DNA of 64,000 nucleotides. Source: Pseudomonadota bacterium. GTDB lineage: Bacteria; Pseudomonadota; Gammaproteobacteria; Burkholderiales; Thiobacillaceae. Under the pieces are notes generated by a model that saw nothing but the letters and a program-made list of their open reading frames with translations, was not told the origin of the DNA and searched no databases. The stretch covers positions 124,001 through 188,000 of the forward strand of contig JAKQCX010000015.1 in assembly GCA_029558905.1 (NCBI GenBank), given 5' to 3'. Both the position numbers and the translations under genes were made by a program. Below, in pieces: positions 10,402 to 20,174 of the stretch (its first letter is position 1; the number at the start of each line of letters is the position of its first letter).

Positions 10402-10689
10402 ATGTCCATCTCCCTCGACGACGTGAAGCGCATCGCCCGCCTGGCCCGCATCCGGGTCAGCGACGTGCAGGCCGCCCAGACCCAGGACCGGCTCAACACC
10501 ATCTTTCGCCTCATCGAGGAGATGCGGGGTGTGGACACCACCGGGGTCGAGCCCATGGCCCACGCCCAGGACATGGCCCAGCGCCTGCGCCCCGATGTGG
10601 TCACCGAACCCGACCGGCGCGAGGTCTATCAGACCGTGGCCCCACAGGCCGAGAACGGGTTGTATCTGGTACCCAAGGTGATCGAATGA
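10402..10689 (+). CDS. gatC: Asp-tRNA(Asn)/Glu-tRNA(Gln) amidotransferase subunit C
   Basis: A 95-residue subunit that holds GatA and GatB together in the amidotransferase correcting Glu-tRNA(Gln) and/or Asp-tRNA(Asn). It starts with the family pattern [17 protein letters not shown] and ends with the belt LYLVPKVIE. It is the first gene of gatCAB and is divergent from mreB, an arrangement common in betaproteobacteria. The ATG fits the family N-terminus exactly. Confidence 0.95.
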   Translation: MSISLDDVKRIARLARIRVSDVQAAQTQDRLNTIFRLIEEMRGVDTTGVEPMAHAQDMAQRLRPDVVTEPDRREVYQTVAPQAENGLYLVPKVIE

Positions 10690-10762
10690 GGAGGGGCCGG
10701 GAAACGCCCATGCCCGGCCTTCATCCTTCGCCTCCAGCCCTTCGTCATCAGCGCCAGCCTCC

Positions 10763-12217
10763 ATGCCCACCCCCACCCTCCGCTTCCTATCCACCCTGCT
10801 CGCCCAGGGCAAGGCCTCCAGCGTGGAACTGTGCCAGGACTACCTGGACCGCATCCGACGGCTGAATCCGGCCCTCAACGCCTTCATCACGGTAGACCCG
10901 GACCGGACCCTGGTGGAGGCGGTGGCCGCCGACGCGTTGCGGGCCTCCGGTCGGGGCGATGTCCTGACCGGCGTGCCCATCGCCCATAAGGACCTGTTCT
11001 GCACCGAGGGCTGGCTCACCACCTGCGGTTCGAGGATGCTGGCCGGCTTCGTCTCGCCCTACGATGCCCATGTCATCCGACAGTGCAAGACCATGGGCAT
11101 GCCCAGCCTGGGCAAGACCAACATGGACGAGTTCGCCATGGGTTCTTCCAATGAAACCAGCCACTTCGGTCCGGTGAAGAATCCCTGGGATCATGCGCGG
11201 GTTCCCGGGGGCTCCTCCGGCGGTTCAGCGGCCTGCGTGGCGGCCGACATGGCGCCGGCGGCCACGGGTTCGGACACCGGGGGCTCCATCCGCCAGCCCG
11301 CGGCCCTGTGCGGCATCACCGGCCTGAAGCCCACCTACGGCATGGTGTCCCGCTACGGCATGATCGCCTTCGCCTCCTCCCTGGACCAGGGCGGCCCCAT
11401 GGCACGAACGGCGGAAGACTGTGGCCTGCTGCTCAACGTCATGGCCGGCTTCGACGAGCGTGACTCCACCAGTCTCCAGCGGGAAAAAGAGGATTACACC
11501 CGTGATCTGGACAAACCCCTGGCCGGCCTGAAGATCGGCCTGCCCCGGGAATTCTTCGGCGAGGGACTGACCGGCGACATCGCGAAAGCCGTGGAGGAAG
11601 CGATCACCCAATACCGCAGGCTGGGCGCGGAGACCGTGGAAGTGGGGCTGCCCAACTCCAGGCTGTCCGTGGCGGCCTATTACGTGCTGGCACCGGCCGA
11701 GGCCTCCAGCAACCTGTCACGCTTCGACGGCGTGCGCTACGGCTACCGCACCCCGGATTACACGGACCTGCTGGACATGTACGAGAAGACCCGGGCCGAG
11801 GGTTTCGGTGAGGAAGTGAAGCGCCGCATCCTCATCGGTACCTATGTCCTGTCGCACGGCTACTACGACGCCTATTACATCCAGGCGCAGAAACTGAGAC
11901 GCCTCATCGCCAGCGACTTCAGGGCAGCCTTCCGGGACTGTGACGTGATCCTGGGTCCCACCACCCCGGGCACCGCCTTCCGCCTGGGGGAAAGGATCCA
12001 GGACCCAGTGCAGATGTATCTCACCGACATCTACACCATCGCCGTCAACCTGGCGGGCCTGCCCGGCATGAGCCTGCCTTGCGGCTTCGACGGCCAGGGC
12101 CTGCCCATCGGCATGCAGCTCATCGGTGACTATTTCGGCGAGGCGCGCATCCTCAACGTGGCGCACCAGTATCAACGGGTCACGGATTGGCATCAGCGTC
12201 GGCCGGAGGGGCTCTGA
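10763..12217 (+). CDS. gatA: Asp-tRNA(Asn)/Glu-tRNA(Gln) amidotransferase subunit A
   Basis: A 484-residue amidase-signature subunit that releases ammonia from glutamine or asparagine for transfer to the mis-acylated tRNA. The catalytic Ser-cisSer-Lys triad regions are visible: the Lys in [13 protein letters not shown], the Gly/Ser-rich signature [15 protein letters not shown], and the nucleophile Ser in [16 protein letters not shown]. Its stop lies two bases before the ATG of gatB. Cytoplasmic; part of the GatCAB heterotrimer. Confidence 0.97.
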   Translation: MPTPTLRFLSTLLAQGKASSVELCQDYLDRIRRLNPALNAFITVDPDRTLVEAVAADALRASGRGDVLTGVPIAHKDLFCTEGWLTTCGSRMLAGFVSPYDAHVIRQCKTMGMPSLGKTNMDEFAMGSSNETSHFGPVKNPWDHARVPGGSSGGSAACVAADMAPAATGSDTGGSIRQPAALCGITGLKPTYGMVSRYGMIAFASSLDQGGPMARTAEDCGLLLNVMAGFDERDSTSLQREKEDYTRDLDKPLAGLKIGLPREFFGEGLTGDIAKAVEEAITQYRRLGAETVEVGLPNSRLSVAAYYVLAPAEASSNLSRFDGVRYGYRTPDYTDLLDMYEKTRAEGFGEEVKRRILIGTYVLSHGYYDAYYIQAQKLRRLIASDFRAAFRDCDVILGPTTPGTAFRLGERIQDPVQMYLTDIYTIAVNLAGLPGMSLPCGFDGQGLPIGMQLIGDYFGEARILNVAHQYQRVTDWHQRRPEGL

Positions 12218-12219
12218 CC

Positions 12220-13656
12220 ATGCAGTGGGAAACCGTCATCGGCCTGGAAATCCATGCCCAGCTCACCACCCGATCCAAGATCTTTTCCGGCGCCAGCACT
12301 GCCTTCGGCGCAGCCCCCAATACCCAGGCCTGCCAGGTGGACCTGGCCCTGCCGGGCGTGCTGCCGGTCCTGAACCGGGGTGCGGTGGAGCGGGCCATCA
12401 AGTTCGGCCTGGCCATCGGCGCCAGACTCAACCGCACCAACGTCTTCGCGCGCAAGAACTACTTCTATCCGGACCTGCCCAAGGGCTACCAGATCAGCCA
12501 GTTCGAGCTGCCCATCGTGGAAGGGGGCAGCATCGACATCCAGGTGGGTGGTGCCGTCAAGACCATCCGCCTGACCCGGGCCCACCTGGAAGAAGATGCC
12601 GGCAAGTCCCTGCACGAGGACTTCCACGGCATGAGCGGCATCGACCTGAACCGGGCTGGCACCCCCCTGCTGGAAATCGTCTCCGAGCCGGACATGCGTT
12701 CCGCCAAGGAGGCGGTGGCCTACGCCAAGGCCCTGCACACCCTGGTCACATGGATCGGCATCTGCGACGGCAACATGCAGGAAGGCAGCTTCCGCATGGA
12801 TGCCAACGTCTCCGTGCGGCCCAAGGGCCAGGCCGAGTTCGGCACCCGGCGGGAGATCAAGAACCTGAACTCCTTCCGCTTCCTGGAGCAGGCCATCGAC
12901 TACGAGGTGCGCTGGCAGATCGAGCGGATCGAGGATGGCCACGAGATCCAGCAGGCCACGGTGCTGTTCGACCCGGACACGGGCGAGACCCGCATGATGC
13001 GCACCAAGGAAGACGCCCACGACTATCGCTATTTCCCGGATCCGGACCTGCTGCCGGTGAAGCTGGATGAGACACTCATCGCCGACACCCAGGCCCACAT
13101 GCCGGAACTGCCGCAGGCCAGGCAGGCCCGCTACAAGACCGAATTCGGCCTGTCCACCTACGACGCGGCCAGTCTGACTTCGTCCCGCGCCATGGCGGAC
13201 TATTTCGAGGCCGTGGCCACTGCCCTGCCCAAGCCCGATCCCAAGCTGGCGGCCAACTGGGTCATGGGCGATCTCACCGCCGCCCTCAACAAGGTGGAAA
13301 TGGACCTGGACGACTCTCCCATCACCGCCCCCCTGCTTGCTAAGCTCCTGGCCCGCATCCAGGACGGCACACTGTCCGGCAAGCTGGCCAAGCAGGTGTT
13401 CGAGGTGATGTGGGGCGAAGGCGGGGAGCCCGATGCCATCATCGAAGCCCGGGGCCTGAAGCAGATGTCGGACTCCGGCGAACTGGAAGCCATCATCGAC
13501 GAGGTATTGGCCGCCAATGCCAAATTGGTGGAGGAATATCGCGCCGGCAAGGAGAAGGCCTTCAATGCCCTGGTGGGACGGGTCATGCAGGCCACCCGGG
13601 GCAAGGCCAACCCGGCCCAGGTGAATGAACTGCTGCGCGCCAGGCTGGCAGGCTAG
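12220..13656 (+). CDS. gatB: Asp-tRNA(Asn)/Glu-tRNA(Gln) amidotransferase subunit B
   Basis: A 478-residue kinase-like subunit that activates the mis-acylated tRNA and accepts ammonia from GatA. The N-terminus [20 protein letters not shown] and the stretch [18 protein letters not shown] are diagnostic; the C-terminal YqeY-like tRNA-binding tail ends in [14 protein letters not shown] chose the ATG at 12220, two bases after the gatA stop; an upstream in-frame start would overlap gatA. Its stop codon shares a CTAG palindrome with the stop of the convergent DUF4124 gene. Confidence 0.97.
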   Translation: MQWETVIGLEIHAQLTTRSKIFSGASTAFGAAPNTQACQVDLALPGVLPVLNRGAVERAIKFGLAIGARLNRTNVFARKNYFYPDLPKGYQISQFELPIVEGGSIDIQVGGAVKTIRLTRAHLEEDAGKSLHEDFHGMSGIDLNRAGTPLLEIVSEPDMRSAKEAVAYAKALHTLVTWIGICDGNMQEGSFRMDANVSVRPKGQAEFGTRREIKNLNSFRFLEQAIDYEVRWQIERIEDGHEIQQATVLFDPDTGETRMMRTKEDAHDYRYFPDPDLLPVKLDETLIADTQAHMPELPQARQARYKTEFGLSTYDAASLTSSRAMADYFEAVATALPKPDPKLAANWVMGDLTAALNKVEMDLDDSPITAPLLAKLLARIQDGTLSGKLAKQVFEVMWGEGGEPDAIIEARGLKQMSDSGELEAIIDEVLAANAKLVEEYRAGKEKAFNALVGRVMQATRGKANPAQVNELLRARLAG

Positions 13657-14285
13657 CGCACGCCCCTGGCCTTCAATTCACGGAAGCGCAGTTTATCCGC
13701 CTCGTAGCGGGCCCGTATGGCCTCCAGGTTGTTCTGGCGCTGGCGCAGCATCTCGCCAATCCGCGCCAGCTCATTCTGGGCCTCGTCCCGCATCTGCAGG
13801 AAACTGCGTGGTGGCCTTCGCCCACCCGCGCTACGCCGGTTGATCTCGGCATTGGCATAGGTGAGTTTCTCCGAGGCGTTGTTCATCTGGGCCTGCAGGC
13901 TGTCGATCTGCAGCCTTTCCAGATTCAGGGCCCGGTCGCGCAGCAGGTCGATCTCCGACTCGCTGGTGAAGCTGGACATCAGTGCCCGGTCGCGGCGCCT
14001 TTCCTCCAGCGCCCTCTGGCGTTCCTCTTCCGCCCGCTTGAGGGCCTCTTCGGCACGCCGCTGTTCTTCGGGTGTGCGCCGGGTACGCTCGACCTCCTTC
14101 ACCACACGCCCCTGCTTGTCCAGTTCCTGGTGGCCCATGCCGGCCTGCTGTGGCGGCATGGTGTCGCTGTAGTGCACACGGCCACTGCTGTCCACCCAGC
14201 GATAGGTGGCGGCCTCGGCAAGCGGCTGCAGGCTGCAGAGCAGGCCGAGAACGACCCGGGTGCGGGCCATGGAACCCCGTCTCAT
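13653..14285 (-). CDS. DUF4124-domain secreted coiled-coil protein
   Basis: A 210-residue exported protein of unknown function. A signal peptide ends at about AEA; next comes a DUF4124 domain, recognised by the pattern [19 protein letters not shown]. The rest is highly charged and almost wholly helical (repeated [19 protein letters not shown] type heptads), so it is probably a periplasmic coiled coil. DUF4124 proteins are common in beta- and gammaproteobacteria and remain uncharacterised. It overlaps pyrE by ATGA and is convergent with gatB. The ATG at 14285 gives this overlap; ATG 14270 is an alternative. Confidence 0.75.
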   Translation of the reverse strand: MRRGSMARTRVVLGLLCSLQPLAEAATYRWVDSSGRVHYSDTMPPQQAGMGHQELDKQGRVVKEVERTRRTPEEQRRAEEALKRAEEERQRALEERRRDRALMSSFTSESEIDLLRDRALNLERLQIDSLQAQMNNASEKLTYANAEINRRSAGGRRPPRSFLQMRDEAQNELARIGEMLRQRQNNLEAIRARYEADKLRFRELKARGVR

Positions 14286-14926
14286 GCCTGGATACCGTAG
14301 GTGGCACGATAGGTCCGGATGGCCGCCAGTGTGGGTGCCCAGCCGGGCTTGCCGGTCAGATATTGGCTCAGGTCATCCAGGTCGACGATGCTGACCACGG
14401 GCATGTGATAGGTCCGGGTGACTTCCTGCGCGGCGGAGAGGGGACCCAGGCCCCGCTCCATGCGGTCCAGGGCAATGGCCACGCCGCAGGGCCGGGCGCC
14501 CGCGGCCTGGATCAGATGTACCGATTCACGCACCGAGGTGCCGGCGGAGATCACATCGTCGACGATGAGGATGTCTCCTTGCGGTGGCGCCCCCACCAGG
14601 GCACCGCCTTCGCCGTGATCCTTGGCCTCTTTGCGGTTGTAGCTCACGGGTACGCTACGACCCTCCTCCGCCAGGGCGATGGCCATCGCGGTTACCAGGG
14701 GAATACCCTTGTAGGCGGGCCCGAACAGCGCATCAAAGGCCAGGCCCGAGGCGAGCACGGCCTTGGCGTAGAATTCGCCCAGGCGTTTGAGCGAAGCGCC
14801 GTCGCTGAAACGGCCGGCATTGAAGAAATACGGGCTCATACGGCCGGCCTTGGTCTTGAACTCACCGAACAGCAACGCCTCCTGCCCGATGGCCAGGTCG
14901 AGGAAGGCGCGCTTGAATTCCTGCAC
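14282..14926 (-). CDS. pyrE: Orotate phosphoribosyltransferase
   Basis: This enzyme makes OMP from orotate and PRPP in pyrimidine synthesis. The 214-residue protein shows GEFKTKAGRMSPYFFNAGRF near the N-terminus, the catalytic loop KEAKDHGEGG, and the PRPP-binding motif ILIVDDVISAGTSVRES. The start is GTG: the following residues align with the usual N-terminus, and no ATG fits better. It is divergent from xthA across only 17 bases, so the two promoters must overlap each other or the coding regions. Confidence 0.96.
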   Translation of the reverse strand: MQEFKRAFLDLAIGQEALLFGEFKTKAGRMSPYFFNAGRFSDGASLKRLGEFYAKAVLASGLAFDALFGPAYKGIPLVTAMAIALAEEGRSVPVSYNRKEAKDHGEGGALVGAPPQGDILIVDDVISAGTSVRESVHLIQAAGARPCGVAIALDRMERGLGPLSAAQEVTRTYHMPVVSIVDLDDLSQYLTGKPGWAPTLAAIRTYRATYGIQA

Positions 14927-14943
14927 TTCAACTCCCGATCACG

Positions 14944-15723
14944 ATGCGCATTGTCAGTCTGAATCTTAACGGCATTCGCTCGGCCGCGACCAAAGGTGTC
15001 TATGCCTGGCTCGCGCGACAGCAGGCCGATCTCGTCTGTCTGCAGGAGCTCAAGGCCCAGCCAGCCGACATGGCCGCGGAGATGCTCAACCCACCCGGCT
15101 ACTACGGCCACTTCCACTATGCGGAGAAGAAGGGCTACAGCGGTGTGGGCATCTACGCACGGCGGCTACCCGATGAGATCCTGGAGGGACTCGGTATCCC
15201 GGATATCGACCGCGAGGGTCGCTATATCGAGGCCCGCTTCGGCAACCTCTCGGTGGTTTCGCTTTATCTGCCATCGGGTTCAAGTGGCGAGCATCGCCAG
15301 GCCGCCAAGTTTCTGTTCATGGACCTGTTCTTCCCTCATTTGGAAAAACTGGCGAGATCTGGGCGGGAGGCGATCCTGTGCGGCGACTGGAATATCGCCC
15401 ATCGTGAGCTCGACCTGAAGAACTGGAAATCCAACCAGAGGAATTCCGGTTTCCTGCCGGAGGAGCGGGCCTGGCTCGGCCAGGTGTTCGAGGAGCTGGG
15501 CTTCGTCGACGTCTACCGTCGGCTGCATCCGGAACACACCGGCGAGGCCTACACCTGGTGGTCCAACCGTGGCCGGGCCTGGGCCAACAACGTGGGCTGG
15601 CGCATCGACTATCAGATCGCCACTCCCGGCATCGCCACCCTGGCTCGCGCGGCCTGGGTGTACAAGGCCGAGCGCTTTTCCGACCACGCGCCCCTGAGCG
15701 TGGACTACGCCTACGATCTGTAG
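14944..15723 (+). CDS. xthA: Exodeoxyribonuclease III family AP endonuclease
   Basis: A 259-residue enzyme of the endonuclease/exonuclease/phosphatase fold that cuts DNA at abasic sites. Conserved stations are SLNLNGIRSA, the metal-binding Glu in LQELKAQ, GDWNIAHRELDL, the RIDYQIATP segment and the terminal catalytic SDHAPLSVDY. The gene is convergent with fxsA, and their stop codons abut with no spacer. The length and N-terminus are normal for the XthA-type subfamily found next to pyrE. Confidence 0.95.
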   Translation: MRIVSLNLNGIRSAATKGVYAWLARQQADLVCLQELKAQPADMAAEMLNPPGYYGHFHYAEKKGYSGVGIYARRLPDEILEGLGIPDIDREGRYIEARFGNLSVVSLYLPSGSSGEHRQAAKFLFMDLFFPHLEKLARSGREAILCGDWNIAHRELDLKNWKSNQRNSGFLPEERAWLGQVFEELGFVDVYRRLHPEHTGEAYTWWSNRGRAWANNVGWRIDYQIATPGIATLARAAWVYKAERFSDHAPLSVDYAYDL

Positions 15724-16170
15724 TCAGTCCTCGCGCCTGAACTCGCCTTCGATCACGCCATCCTCTGGCCGCCTGTCCGCATGCCGGACACCATGCGGAG
15801 TGTAGGCCGTGGCGCCACCCGTCCTTGCCGGCACGGGATCGGGGCCGCGCGGCAGGCCCGCGCTCATCAACAGCAACAGGGCCAGTACATCGGTGATGGG
15901 GCCAGGGAAGATGAGCAGTGCGCCCGCCAGAAAACGCCGACCCATGCGCCACATGACGCTGAAGGGGTCCCGGCCGCTTGTCGTGGCTTGCAGCAACTCG
16001 CCCATGAAACCCGCGCCCGCGGAACGGATCAGCCAGGCGCCCGACAGGAACGTGGCCAGTAGCCAGACGAACGTGGCAAGGCCGCCGATTTGTCCGGCCA
16101 CAAGGGCAATCCCTACTATTTCCAGGGCCAAAAAAGCCCCGGCTATAATGCCCACGAATCCAAATCTCAT
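15724..16170 (-). CDS. fxsA: FxsA family membrane protein
   Basis: A 148-residue inner-membrane protein with an N-terminal membrane pair, a loop, and the third segment FLAGALLIFPGPITDVLALLLL; the PG.ITD motif is the FxsA hallmark. In E. coli, FxsA relieves F-plasmid exclusion of phage T7, but its normal role is unknown. The C-terminal tail is polar and probably cytoplasmic. It is divergent from cutA, and the cutA promoter region lies within or beside its 5' end. Confidence 0.88.
   Translation of the reverse strand: MRFGFVGIIAGAFLALEIVGIALVAGQIGGLATFVWLLATFLSGAWLIRSAGAGFMGELLQATTSGRDPFSVMWRMGRRFLAGALLIFPGPITDVLALLLLMSAGLPRGPDPVPARTGGATAYTPHGVRHADRRPEDGVIEGEFRRED
16144..16149 (+). promoter_or_regulatory. 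Possible -10 element for cutA-dsbD
   Basis: A perfect TATAAT lies 45 bases before the cutA ATG, inside the first codons of the divergent fxsA. The hexamer at the usual -35 distance is a poor match, so this rests on the -10 and position alone. Confidence 0.35.
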
Positions 16171-16194
16171 GAGACTGTCCCGATTCGTCGCGTC

Positions 16195-16527
16195 ATGCCG
16201 GAAACCCTCCTCGTGCTCACCAACCTACCTGACGCGGAAAGTGCCCGAAACCTGGCAAAGGGTCTGGTGGGCATGCGGCTGGCGGCCTGCGTGAATGTAC
16301 TGGCGCCCTGCCTCTCTTTCTACACATGGCAGGGTGCACCACGGGAAGATGGGGAGGTTCCCCTGCTCATCAAGACCACGGCGCAACTTTATCCTGACGT
16401 TCAGTCCTACATAAAGCAGCAGCATCCTTATGAGCTGCCTGAGATCATCGCCATGGAGATCACGAGCGGTCTGCCCGACTACCTGCGCTGGGTGGCCGAT
16501 ACGCTCTCCACCTCGACCCCGGCCTGA
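16195..16527 (+). CDS. cutA: Divalent-cation tolerance protein CutA
   Basis: A 110-residue member of the trimeric PII-like CutA1 family. The N-terminus LLVLTNLPDAESARNLAKGL, the central LSFYTWQG and the C-terminal LPEIIAMEITSG are diagnostic. CutA is linked to copper tolerance, though the direct role is debated. It lies 11 bases before dsbD, the classical cutA-dsbD pairing. The ATG at 16195 matches the family N-terminus; the open frame extends upstream without similarity. Confidence 0.93.
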   Translation: MPETLLVLTNLPDAESARNLAKGLVGMRLAACVNVLAPCLSFYTWQGAPREDGEVPLLIKTTAQLYPDVQSYIKQQHPYELPEIIAMEITSGLPDYLRWVADTLSTSTPA

Positions 16528-16538
16528 TTGGAGCTGCC

Positions 16539-18842
16539 ATGTACAAGCATCTTCTGCGTCGTTGCATTTTTCTCCTGCTGTGCGTCCTGAACCTGATTCC
16601 GGCAGCCAGCCTGGCCGAAGAGGAGCTGCTGGAACCGGAGAAGGCCTTCCAGTTTTCCGCGCGCGAAATCGAGCCCGGCCGGATCGAGGCCCGCTTCCAG
16701 ATCGCCAAGGGCTATTACCTCTATCACGACAAGTTCGGCTTCGCCACCGATGCGCAGGCCAAGCTGGGTACACCCGAGCTGCCCCAGGGCAAGGTCAAGG
16801 ACGATGCGTTCTTTGGCCGGGTGGAGACCCATCGGGGTGATCTGCGCATCCTCATCCCGGTGACCGGCGGTGGCGCCACGCCCTATACCCTGAAGGCCGA
16901 TTTCCAGGGCTGTGCCGACCTGGGGGTGTGTTACCCGCCACAGCAGGCCAGCGCGCTCATCCGCCCCGTGGCGGCCTCCGCCAAGAGTGCTGCCCCCGTT
17001 GCGGCGGCAGCCACGGCCGCCACACCCGCCACCCAGCCCGCGCCACAACGGCAAAGCAGCGAGGTCCTGGCCGGCCTCAAGAATCTGGCCAGCACGTTCG
17101 GCATGGAGGAGGAGCCGGAGCTCCTGTCCCCCGAGGAGGCCTTCCAGCTGAGCGTATTCCCGCGCCAGGGTGGCGGCCTGGAAGCCCGCTTCAACGTGGC
17201 CCCTGATTACTACCTGTACCGGGACAAGATCCGTTTCAGCGTCGTGGCGCCTGCCGGGGCGCGCGTCACCGAGCTGGATCTGGCCAAGGCGGACGAGAAG
17301 GATGATCCCAATTTCGGCAAGACCTTTGTCTATCACAAGCCTTTTGCGGTGGGCATCGACCTGGCCGGGCTGCCTGCCGATGCCAGGTATGTCAGGCTGT
17401 CCGCCACCTACCAGGGCTGCAATGAGCCGCGTGGCATCTGTTACCCACCCCAGGACGTGGAGCTGGAGGTGGATCTGACCGCCACGCCGGTGGTCGCCAC
17501 AGGCCGGCCGGATCAGGCCGCTTCACCCGTCGCCACCGACACCTCGGAGGCGGGGCGCATCACCCAGATGCTTCATGGCCGCAGTTTCTGGGTAGTCATC
17601 GTCAGCTTCTTCGGCTTTGGCCTGCTGCTGTCCCTCACCCCCTGCGTCTTCCCCATGATTCCGATCCTTTCCGGCATCATCGTCGGGGGGGGCAGTGGCG
17701 TCACCAAGGCACGCGGCTTCAGCCTGTCACTGGCCTACGTGCTGGGCATGGCGACCACCTATGCCATCATTGGCATCTTCGCCGGCCTGTCGGGCACGCT
17801 CATCTCCAATGCCCTGCAGAACCCCTGGGCCCTGGGTGCGGGGGCCGCCATCTTCGTGGCCCTGGCGCTGTCCATGTTCGGTTTCTATGACTTGCAGATG
17901 CCGGGCTTTCTGCAAAGCCGACTCACCGAGACCAGCAACAGGATAAAGGGTGGCCACCTGGGCGGTGTATTCATCATGGGGGTCCTGTCGGCCCTGATCG
18001 TGGGGCCCTGTGTGGCCGCTCCCCTGGCCGGCGCCCTGCTCTACATCAGCCAGACCGGTGACGTGGTGCTGGGTGGCGTATCCCTGTTCTTCCTTGCCCT
18101 GGGCATGGGTGTACCCCTGCTGGCCCTGGGCCTGTCGGCCGGTGCCCTCCTGCCCCGGGCCGGGGCCTGGATGGAGGCGGTCAAGCAGTTCTTCGGCGTA
18201 ACCCTGCTGGCCCTGGCCATCTGGCTCATTTCGCCCCTGCTGTCGTCGGTGACGAACATGCTCCTGTGGGCGGCCCTGCTCATCATATCCGCCATGTATC
18301 TGCACGCGCTGGAACCTTTGGCGGTCAACGCCAAGGGCTTCGCCCGCTTCTGGAAGGGTGTGGGCATCGTCATCCTGGTGACCGGGGTTTCGCTGCTGCT
18401 GGGCGCCCTGGGTGGCAGCCGGGATTCGCTCCAGCCCCTGGCGGTATTCCAGGGCGGTGCGGGCAGCACTGTCACCACCACTTCCAAGCTGACCTTCCAG
18501 CGGGTGAAAGACCTGGAGGAGCTGGATGCCGCCGTGGCTTCCGCCCGCGGCAAGCCGGTCATGCTGGATTTCTACGCGGACTGGTGCGTGTCCTGCATAG
18601 AAATGGAGCGCTTCACCTTCACCGATGCCCGGGTCCAGGAGCGTCTGCGGGACGTGGTGCTGCTGCAGGCCGATGTCACCGGCAACACCGCCGACGACAA
18701 GGCCCTCCTGGCTCGTTTCAAGCTGTTCGGCCCTCCCGGCATCATCTTCTTCGATGCCGAGGGGCGCGAAAAACCCTATCGCGTCATCGGCTACGAGAAG
18801 GCGGATCAGTTCCTCGCCAGCATCGACAAGGCCCTGCAGTGA
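16539..18842 (+). CDS. dsbD: Thiol:disulfide interchange protein DsbD with duplicated N-terminal domain
   Basis: DsbD carries electrons from cytoplasmic thioredoxin across the inner membrane to periplasmic partners such as DsbC and CcmG. This copy has 767 residues against the usual ~570-600. After the signal peptide it has two consecutive DsbD-alpha-like domains (about 28-145 and 195-325). Each contains the DYYLYRDK/GYYLYHDK strand and a Cys pair in QGC...GVCYPPQ and QGC...GICYPPQ. Next come eight membrane segments with the redox Cys in SLTPCVFPM and VGPCVAAPL, then a thioredoxin-like gamma domain with CVSC at residues 683-686. It has an SD (GGAG) upstream and is probably cotranscribed with cutA and tlpA. 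Confidence 0.96.
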   Translation: MYKHLLRRCIFLLLCVLNLIPAASLAEEELLEPEKAFQFSAREIEPGRIEARFQIAKGYYLYHDKFGFATDAQAKLGTPELPQGKVKDDAFFGRVETHRGDLRILIPVTGGGATPYTLKADFQGCADLGVCYPPQQASALIRPVAASAKSAAPVAAAATAATPATQPAPQRQSSEVLAGLKNLASTFGMEEEPELLSPEEAFQLSVFPRQGGGLEARFNVAPDYYLYRDKIRFSVVAPAGARVTELDLAKADEKDDPNFGKTFVYHKPFAVGIDLAGLPADARYVRLSATYQGCNEPRGICYPPQDVELEVDLTATPVVATGRPDQAASPVATDTSEAGRITQMLHGRSFWVVIVSFFGFGLLLSLTPCVFPMIPILSGIIVGGGSGVTKARGFSLSLAYVLGMATTYAIIGIFAGLSGTLISNALQNPWALGAGAAIFVALALSMFGFYDLQMPGFLQSRLTETSNRIKGGHLGGVFIMGVLSALIVGPCVAAPLAGALLYISQTGDVVLGGVSLFFLALGMGVPLLALGLSAGALLPRAGAWMEAVKQFFGVTLLALAIWLISPLLSSVTNMLLWAALLIISAMYLHALEPLAVNAKGFARFWKGVGIVILVTGVSLLLGALGGSRDSLQPLAVFQGGAGSTVTTTSKLTFQRVKDLEELDAAVASARGKPVMLDFYADWCVSCIEMERFTFTDARVQERLRDVVLLQADVTGNTADDKALLARFKLFGPPGIIFFDAEGREKPYRVIGYEKADQFLASIDKALQ

Positions 18843-18843
18843 C

Positions 18844-19395
18844 GTGGGGGCACAGAGCCGTACACTGGTGGTGTTGTCCATGGTGGCAGCAGGCCTGGCC
18901 ACTTCCTCCTGGTTCGCCGCACACAAGACCGGGGATTCCACGCAAAGCGGCGGTGTGGGCGCGCCGCAGCAGGTGCGCAGCGCTCAGGTCTGGGAGAGTC
19001 GTCTGCCTGGTCTGGACAACCGGGAGCAAGCCCTGAGGCAGTGGCGCGGCAAGGTCATGGTGCTCAACTTCTGGGCCACCTGGTGTCCGCCCTGCCTGCG
19101 GGAGATTCCCGGCTTCAAGCGCCTGCAACAGCATCTCGGGCCGCATGGCCTGCAGATCGTCGGCGTGGCTCTGGATGATGCGGATAAGGCGAGGGCCTTC
19201 GCGACCCGCATGGACATGCCTTACCCCGTTCTTCTGGGCGGTGTGGCGGCGATGGATCTGGGCCGTGCCGCCGGCAATCCTCTGGGAGGACTGCCTTACA
19301 CTGCGGTCTTTGACCGCCAGGGCCGCTGTGTGGCCACCCAGGTGGGGGAGATGCCGGAAGCGCGCTTGCGTGCCATCGTCGAACCCCTGCTATGA
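18844..19395 (+). CDS. TlpA-like periplasmic thioredoxin
   Basis: A 183-residue membrane-anchored or exported thioredoxin-fold protein. An N-terminal hydrophobic stretch (TLVVLSMVAAGLATSSWF) precedes a TlpA/ResA-like domain with LNFWATWCPPCLREIPGF (active site CPPC) and the cis-Pro region GGLPYTAVFD. Such proteins reduce periplasmic disulfides, for example in cytochrome assembly. The start is probably the GTG one base after the dsbD stop; the ATG at 18883 would remove part of the hydrophobic segment. It overlaps ttcA by ATGA. The neighbouring DsbD is its likely electron donor (inference). Confidence 0.85.
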   Translation: MGAQSRTLVVLSMVAAGLATSSWFAAHKTGDSTQSGGVGAPQQVRSAQVWESRLPGLDNREQALRQWRGKVMVLNFWATWCPPCLREIPGFKRLQQHLGPHGLQIVGVALDDADKARAFATRMDMPYPVLLGGVAAMDLGRAAGNPLGGLPYTAVFDRQGRCVATQVGEMPEARLRAIVEPLL

Positions 19396-20171
19396 CCGAC
19401 GCGAAGCGGGACCTCGGCCAAGACGTGGTCCAGGCCCGCAAACCCTCCCGTCCCTTGCTGACCGCGGCCGGCCGCGCCATCGGTGACCATGCCATGATCC
19501 GCGACGGTGACCATGTCTTGCTTGGCCTGTCGGGTGGCAAGGACAGCCTCTCCCTGTTGCACGTCCTGCTGCACCTGCGGAAAAAGTCGCCGGTGAAATT
19601 TGTCCTGGCGGCCTGCACCGTCGACCCACAGTCGCCGGAATACGATCCATCACCTCTGAAGGCCTACATGGCAGCCCTGGGGGTCCCCTATTTCTATGAG
19701 TCCCAGCCCATCGTGGCATCGGCATCCGATCACATGCGCGGGGATTCCTTCTGTGCCTACTGCGCGCGCATGCGCCGGGGCATCCTTTACCGTATCGCAC
19801 GCGAGAATGGCTACAACGTCCTGGCCCTGGCCCAGCACCTGGATGATCTGGCGGAATCCTTTCTCATGAGCGTCTTCTTCGGTGGAAAGTTGCGCACCAT
19901 GCAGGCCCACTACCGGAACGATGCCGGTGATGTGCGCATCATCCGGCCGCTCATCTACGCGCGTGAACGTCAGACCCGGGACTTTGCCCGCAATGCGGGT
20001 CTGCCGGTGGTGCACGAAAACTGCCCCGCCTGTTTCGCCATGCCCATGCAGCGCCTGCGGATGAAGGCCCTGCTGGCCGAGCAGGAAAGGCAGCACCCGC
20101 GAGTCTTTGCCAACCTGCTGGCGGCCATGCGTCCCCTGATGGCCTTGCAAGGCGCGGGTCCCGAGGCCTGA
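19392..20171 (+). CDS. ttcA: tRNA 2-thiocytidine(32) synthetase TtcA
   Basis: A 259-residue PP-loop ATPase that thiolates cytidine 32 of certain tRNAs with a [4Fe-4S] cluster. The PP-loop LLGLSGGKDSLSLLH, the CxxC in FCAYCARMRRGI and the third cluster Cys in ENCPACF are all present. It ends shortly after the core and is somewhat shorter than E. coli TtcA. It overlaps the preceding tlpA gene by ATGA and is followed by apaH after three bases, so a single cutA-dsbD-tlpA-ttcA-apaH transcript is likely. Confidence 0.94.
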   Translation: MTDAKRDLGQDVVQARKPSRPLLTAAGRAIGDHAMIRDGDHVLLGLSGGKDSLSLLHVLLHLRKKSPVKFVLAACTVDPQSPEYDPSPLKAYMAALGVPYFYESQPIVASASDHMRGDSFCAYCARMRRGILYRIARENGYNVLALAQHLDDLAESFLMSVFFGGKLRTMQAHYRNDAGDVRIIRPLIYARERQTRDFARNAGLPVVHENCPACFAMPMQRLRMKALLAEQERQHPRVFANLLAAMRPLMALQGAGPEA

Positions 20172-20174
20172 GTC

